Shown: piece after piece, positions 23,184 to 29,181 of the stretch
Position numbering within the stretch: position 1 is the first letter of the stretch
How the letters are laid out: the number at the start of each line of letters is the position of its first letter
NCBI GenBank assembly: GCA_002418885.1
Contig: DIEZ01000025.1
Span: forward strand, 65,667-94,847
DNA length: 29,181 bases
Source of the DNA: Syntrophaceae bacterium UBA5761
Lineage (GTDB): Bacteria > Desulfobacterota > Syntrophia > Syntrophales > UBA4778
Reading direction: 5' to 3'
Notes under the pieces: generated by a model
Told to the model about the DNA's origin: nothing
Seen by the model: only the letters and a program-made list of their open reading frames with translations
Database searches by the model: none
Made by a program: the position numbers and the translations under genes

Positions 23184-24031
23184 TGATTGTCGACGAACTT
23201 CTCCATTCCATCCAGAAGATACCGGCCTTCCCCGGCACGGTGCAAAGGGTGGCAGAGATCCTATCCCACGCGGATTACAGTGTATCCGAGCTCGTTTCCG
23301 TGATCGAGTACGACCAGTCCATCACGGCAAACCTGCTCAAGATGAGTAACGCCGCTTATTTCGGTTCACGGCATCGTGTCAGCACGGTGCAGGATGCGGT
23401 GATGTTCTTGGGCCAGGAGAACATCATCCGCGCGGTGGTCGCGTCGGGGGTAGTGAGTTTTTACAGGAACAGGGGTGGATACGGAGTCAAAGGCTCAGAC
23501 CTCTGGAGACACTCCGTGGGTGTTGCTCTCATGTCCCAGATACTGTCGAAGAAACTGTACGACCGGAAGGACGGCGAGCTGTTCACGGCGGCGCTACTTC
23601 ACGACGTGGGAAAGGTCGTCCTCGGAGAGTATATAGACCGGTCATTCCAGAAAATAGAGCGGTTGGTGCAAAAAGAAGGATACTCCTTCCTTACGGCGGA
23701 AAAAGAGGTCTTTGGGGTCGACCACGCGGAGCTGGGCGGGAAAATCGCCGATAAGTGGAATTTTCCTCCGAAACACGTGGAGGTTATCGCTTGTCATCAC
23801 CGGCCTGATCGGTCTGCAGGTGAGCGAATTGCGCCATGGGTAGTTTATCTGGCCGACCAGGTATGTCTGATGATGGGTGTGGGCGGAGGGTCCGACGGCC
23901 TGGCGTACTGGGGTCTGAAAGAGGTGGTTCAGATGTTCAAACTCCGGCAGAGAGATATCGAAGAGTGCATGATTCAGCTCGCCCAGGAACTGGCACTCGC
24001 AGAGGATATCGTTAATATTTTCCATGATTGA
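23183..24031 (+). CDS. HDOD domain signalling protein
   Basis: 282 aa from ATG 23183, whose A is shared with the TGA stop of cheD; a GTG at 23180 is an alternative. GAGGA is 7 nt upstream. The HDOD domain fills most of the protein: IPAFPGTVQRVAEIL at about 12-26, then SVSELVSVIEYDQSITANLLKMSNAAYFG, and later ALLHDVGKVVLGEY and ACHHRPD. HD residues are retained, but HDOD proteins generally lack known phosphohydrolase activity and act as regulatory or c-di-GMP-linked domains. It lies inside the che operon, so a role in motility signalling is probable. The exact partner is unknown. Confidence 0.9.
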   Translation: MIVDELLHSIQKIPAFPGTVQRVAEILSHADYSVSELVSVIEYDQSITANLLKMSNAAYFGSRHRVSTVQDAVMFLGQENIIRAVVASGVVSFYRNRGGYGVKGSDLWRHSVGVALMSQILSKKLYDRKDGELFTAALLHDVGKVVLGEYIDRSFQKIERLVQKEGYSFLTAEKEVFGVDHAELGGKIADKWNFPPKHVEVIACHHRPDRSAGERIAPWVVYLADQVCLMMGVGGGSDGLAYWGLKEVVQMFKLRQRDIEECMIQLAQELALAEDIVNIFHD

Positions 24032-24069
24032 TCTCACCGTGGAGCCGGATTGTAACGGGGGATAGGCTT

Positions 24070-24501
24070 ATGTCCTTCAACGTTCTTATCGTCGATGACT
24101 CGAGCTCGATGCGGGCCGTGATCCGGAAAATCGTCGCTATCTCCGGGTTCAAGATGGGCCGTTGCTATGAAGCGGCGAACGGGCAGGAAGCGCTCGACGT
24201 CTTGTCGGAAAACTGGGTGGACGTGATCATCTCGGACATCAACATGCCGGGTGTGAGCGGCCTGGATATGCTCGACCACCTTAAGGCTGACGACTTGCTC
24301 AAGGAGATACCGGTGATCGTGGTCTCGACCGAGGGCAGCGATGAGAGAATCCGCTCGGTCATGAGCAAGGGAGCGAAAAGGTTCGTCAGGAAACCTTTCC
24401 TGCCGGAAGACATCAGGAAAATTCTGTATGAGGTCATAGGTGTGGATAATGAAGGCAGATACTGCGACGTCCAGGAACCTCCTGACGGAGGCGATTTTTG
24501 A
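24070..24501 (+). CDS. cheY: CheY-like response regulator (first copy)
   Basis: 143 aa from ATG 24070; an upstream in-frame TTG at 24028 is less likely. It is a single receiver domain: Asp9-Asp10 (LIVDDSSSMR), phosphoacceptor Asp56 (ISDINMP), Ser86 (VVSTEG) and Lys108 (VRKPF). The switch position is Ser rather than Thr. About 20 residues extend beyond the usual end, and this extension overlaps the next gene by 53 nt. It differs from the second cheY at 28246. It is phosphorylated by CheA (family knowledge) and could signal to the motor or act as a phosphate sink. Confidence 0.92.
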   Translation: MSFNVLIVDDSSSMRAVIRKIVAISGFKMGRCYEAANGQEALDVLSENWVDVIISDINMPGVSGLDMLDHLKADDLLKEIPVIVVSTEGSDERIRSVMSKGAKRFVRKPFLPEDIRKILYEVIGVDNEGRYCDVQEPPDGGDF

Positions 24502-24940
24502 AACCTTCGAGAAGATGTTCTTCCTCTTTCTTGAGCCGATAGACCGGGAGCCGGAGGGGTGCGACCTGGAATCGGTCGTTCAATTCAAGGGCTTCGTCGA
24601 AGGACGCCTGGAGGTATCCCTTTCGAGAAACCTCGCAGTCGCTATGGTGAGCAATATGCTCAGTTGCAGTACGGGGGACGTGACGGACGCTAAGATCGAA
24701 GATTGTGCGAAGGAAGCGGCGAACGTAATCTGCGGTAGCTTTCTACAGAGGTTGGACAGGCGCGGTGATTTCAACCTGTCGACCCCTTCTTTCCGCCGGG
24801 TAGCCGGAGTTAATCGGAATGTGTCGGAAGGGGAAGGAATGATCAGGATATGTTTTGACTCGGACTATGGGGGTATGGACGTGCGCGCGGTCTTGTCGGA
24901 AAATCGCCCGCCCTCTGGTCGCGGGCCGGAAGAAGTATGA
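24449..24940 (+). CDS. CheX-like chemotaxis phosphatase domain protein
   Basis: 163 aa from ATG 24449, with AGGTG 7-10 nt upstream. It starts 53 nt before the stop of the preceding cheY. It resembles the CheX/CheC-like fold: an N-terminal helix (LLTEAIFETFEKMFF), VQFKGFVEGRLEVSLSRNLAVAMVSNMLS, then the helix DCAKEAANVICGSFL containing an E-A-A-N form of the E-x-x-N active-site motif that dephosphorylates CheY-P. The C-terminal strand part is less conserved. Divergent from the CheX at 28663. Its position behind the first cheY suggests they work as a pair. Confidence 0.75.
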   Translation: MKADTATSRNLLTEAIFETFEKMFFLFLEPIDREPEGCDLESVVQFKGFVEGRLEVSLSRNLAVAMVSNMLSCSTGDVTDAKIEDCAKEAANVICGSFLQRLDRRGDFNLSTPSFRRVAGVNRNVSEGEGMIRICFDSDYGGMDVRAVLSENRPPSGRGPEEV

Positions 24941-24961
24941 AGCAATACGGTTGCCTGCTGA

Positions 24962-28212
<3,251 letters not shown>

Positions 28213-28245
28213 GAAACTTGAGGACGCTATTTTTTTGGAGGTCTT

Positions 28246-28632
28246 ATGGAGAAGAAGATTTCGATTTTGGTAGTGGACGATTTTGCGACGATGCGCAAGG
28301 TCATCCGTAACCTGTTGAAGCAGGTGGGGTACGAAAACATAGTCGAGGCCGAGAACGGTGAGGCGGCGTTATCTGTGCTCAAGTCCCGTAAGGTCGACTT
28401 GATAATATCGGACTGGAATATGCCGACCATGTCGGGGTACGAGCTACTCAAAGCGGTCCGGGCCGACGACGAGCTGCAGAAGACGCCGTTTCTGATGGTG
28501 ACGGCAGAGGCATTGAAGGACAACGTAGTCCAAGCCGTCAAGGCCGGCGTCAGCAATTACATCGTAAAACCTTTCACTGCCGAGGTATTGAACGATAAGA
28601 TCAGCCAGATCTTCAAAAAAACGGCTTCCTGA
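28246..28632 (+). CDS. cheY: Chemotaxis response regulator CheY (second copy)
   Basis: 128 aa, the classic CheY length. GGAGG lies 5 nt before ATG 28246. Visible residues: Asp11-Asp12 (LVVDDFATMRK), phosphoacceptor Asp56 (ISDWNMPTMSG), Thr86 (MVTAEA) and Lys108 (YIVKPF); the Trp-Asn-Met-Pro after the Asp and the Ala-Glu-Ala after the Thr are the pattern of motor-binding CheY of enteric type. It follows cheA by 33 nt and is therefore the best candidate for the switch-binding messenger. Confidence 0.96.
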   Translation: MEKKISILVVDDFATMRKVIRNLLKQVGYENIVEAENGEAALSVLKSRKVDLIISDWNMPTMSGYELLKAVRADDELQKTPFLMVTAEALKDNVVQAVKAGVSNYIVKPFTAEVLNDKISQIFKKTAS

Positions 28633-28662
28633 CCGTGCCGATGATTCCGAGGAGAATGAAAA

Positions 28663-29124
28663 ATGGACGTTAGGTTTATCAATCCCTTTCTTGAAGGAAC
28701 GATGAGCGTTTTGAGAACGATGGCCTTTATAGAGCCGCGCCCCGGAAAGCCTTATCTTAAGAAGAATAATGTCGCCCAGGGGGACATATCGGGAATCATC
28801 GGGCTCACGGGTGACGTCAGGGGCTCGCTTGCCCTGAGTTTCAGCGAGCACTGTATCATGAAGATCGTGTCGAACATGTTGGGCGAAGAGATAAAGTCGA
28901 TGAACGGGGACATCAAAGACGCCGTGGGAGAGATAACCAACATGGTGTCCGGCGTGGCGAGGAAAAAATTGGAAGGGATGGATCTCACGATATCGGCTGC
29001 CATCCCGACTGTCGTCTCCGGGAAAAACCACTCAATACTTCATGTCTTGGGCGGCCCGAGCATCATCATCCCCTTTGAAACGGATCATGGACCTTTCGTC
29101 GTCGACGTCTGCCTTAACGCATAA
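28663..29124 (+). CDS. cheX: CheY-P phosphatase CheX
   Basis: 153 aa. CheX is a homodimeric phosphatase that dephosphorylates CheY-P. Family features: FINPFLEGTMSVLRTMAF at residues 5-22, GIIGLTGDVRGSLALSFSE, then the helix AVGEITNMVSGVARKKLE carrying the E-I-T-N (E-x-x-N) catalytic motif, and SAAIPTVVSGKNH. Ribosome site GAGGAGAATG-like just before ATG 28663. It follows the second cheY by 30 nt, which suggests this is that protein's phosphatase and the last gene of the operon. The inverted-repeat element begins 36 nt after its stop. Confidence 0.93.
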   Translation: MDVRFINPFLEGTMSVLRTMAFIEPRPGKPYLKKNNVAQGDISGIIGLTGDVRGSLALSFSEHCIMKIVSNMLGEEIKSMNGDIKDAVGEITNMVSGVARKKLEGMDLTISAAIPTVVSGKNHSILHVLGGPSIIIPFETDHGPFVVDVCLNA

Positions 29125-29159
29125 GATCTTACCGTTCGGTTAAGGTGTTGCGTGATGGG

Positions 29160-29181
29160 CTCGCAAAAAGTCGAGAATTAC
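29160..29181 (+). repeat. Inverted-repeat (MITE/REP-like) element, copy 3, cut by the window end
   Basis: The last 22 bases are identical to the first 22 bases of copy 1 (3604-3625), including the 13 bp arm and gagaattac. The preceding bases gatgggc also resemble gataggc before copy 1. It is in the same orientation as copy 1 and lies 36 bp after the cheX stop. The rest is outside the window. Confidence 0.8.

Overview
The window is a contiguous motility and chemotaxis region from a Gram-negative-type, polarly or sparsely flagellated bacterium of moderately high G+C content. The gene order flgN-flgK-flgL-csrA-fliW, the fliC-fliD-fliS-fliT/flaG set, candidate sigma-28 and sigma-54 promoters, TPR-linked glycosyltransferases and small palindromic elements carrying 'tcatgccgg...ccggaatgacg' ends suggest a Desulfobacterota (former Deltaproteobacteria) or Nitrospirota-like genome. 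This placement is an inference from gene content; no rRNA or other phylogenetic marker is present.

Layout. (1) 1-3262, + strand: end of flgN, flgK, flgL, csrA, fliW (hook-filament junction plus the CsrA/FliW regulatory pair). (2) 3211-8603, - strand: flaG, a FliT-like chaperone, fliS, a very large fliD (892 aa) and the flagellin fliC. fliC has a good sigma-28 promoter and a structured leader of about 180 nt with GGA motifs in hairpin loops, one of them on the Shine-Dalgarno; this looks like the target of the CsrA encoded in the same window. (3) 8867-15871, - strand: a probable flagellin-glycosylation island: a tandemly duplicated GT2-TPR protein, a glycosyltransferase-methyltransferase-methyltransferase fusion that is broken by a one-base frameshift near its 3' end, and a TPR-GT4 glycosyltransferase. 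(4) 16211-18779: a TPR protein and, divergent from it, a PAS/histidine-kinase/receiver protein with degenerate ATP-binding boxes and a near-consensus sigma-54 promoter. (5) 18942-21088, + strand: a secreted single-Cache-like protein and a methyl-accepting chemotaxis protein behind a second sigma-28 promoter. (6) 21267-29124, + strand: a complete chemotaxis operon cheW-cheR-cheD-HDOD-cheY-cheX-like-cheB-cheA-cheY-cheX.

Three copies of a 119-142 bp inverted-repeat element (3604-3745, 21107-21225 and a copy cut by the window end at 29160) sit just downstream of fliT, the MCP gene and cheX, so each marks the end of a transcription unit.

How it works together: FliW and CsrA would couple flagellin translation to filament assembly; FliS, FliT and FlgN chaperone export substrates; FlgK/FlgL/FliD/FliC build the filament; the glycosyltransferases probably decorate flagellin; the MCP, CheW and CheA sense and signal, CheR/CheB/CheD adapt the receptor, and the two CheY proteins and two CheX-family proteins relay and terminate the signal. 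The strongest items for a second look are the multi-hairpin CsrA leader of fliC, the frameshifted modification gene, the co-varying inverted-repeat elements, the duplicated GT2-TPR protein, and the degenerate kinase under a sigma-54-type promoter.
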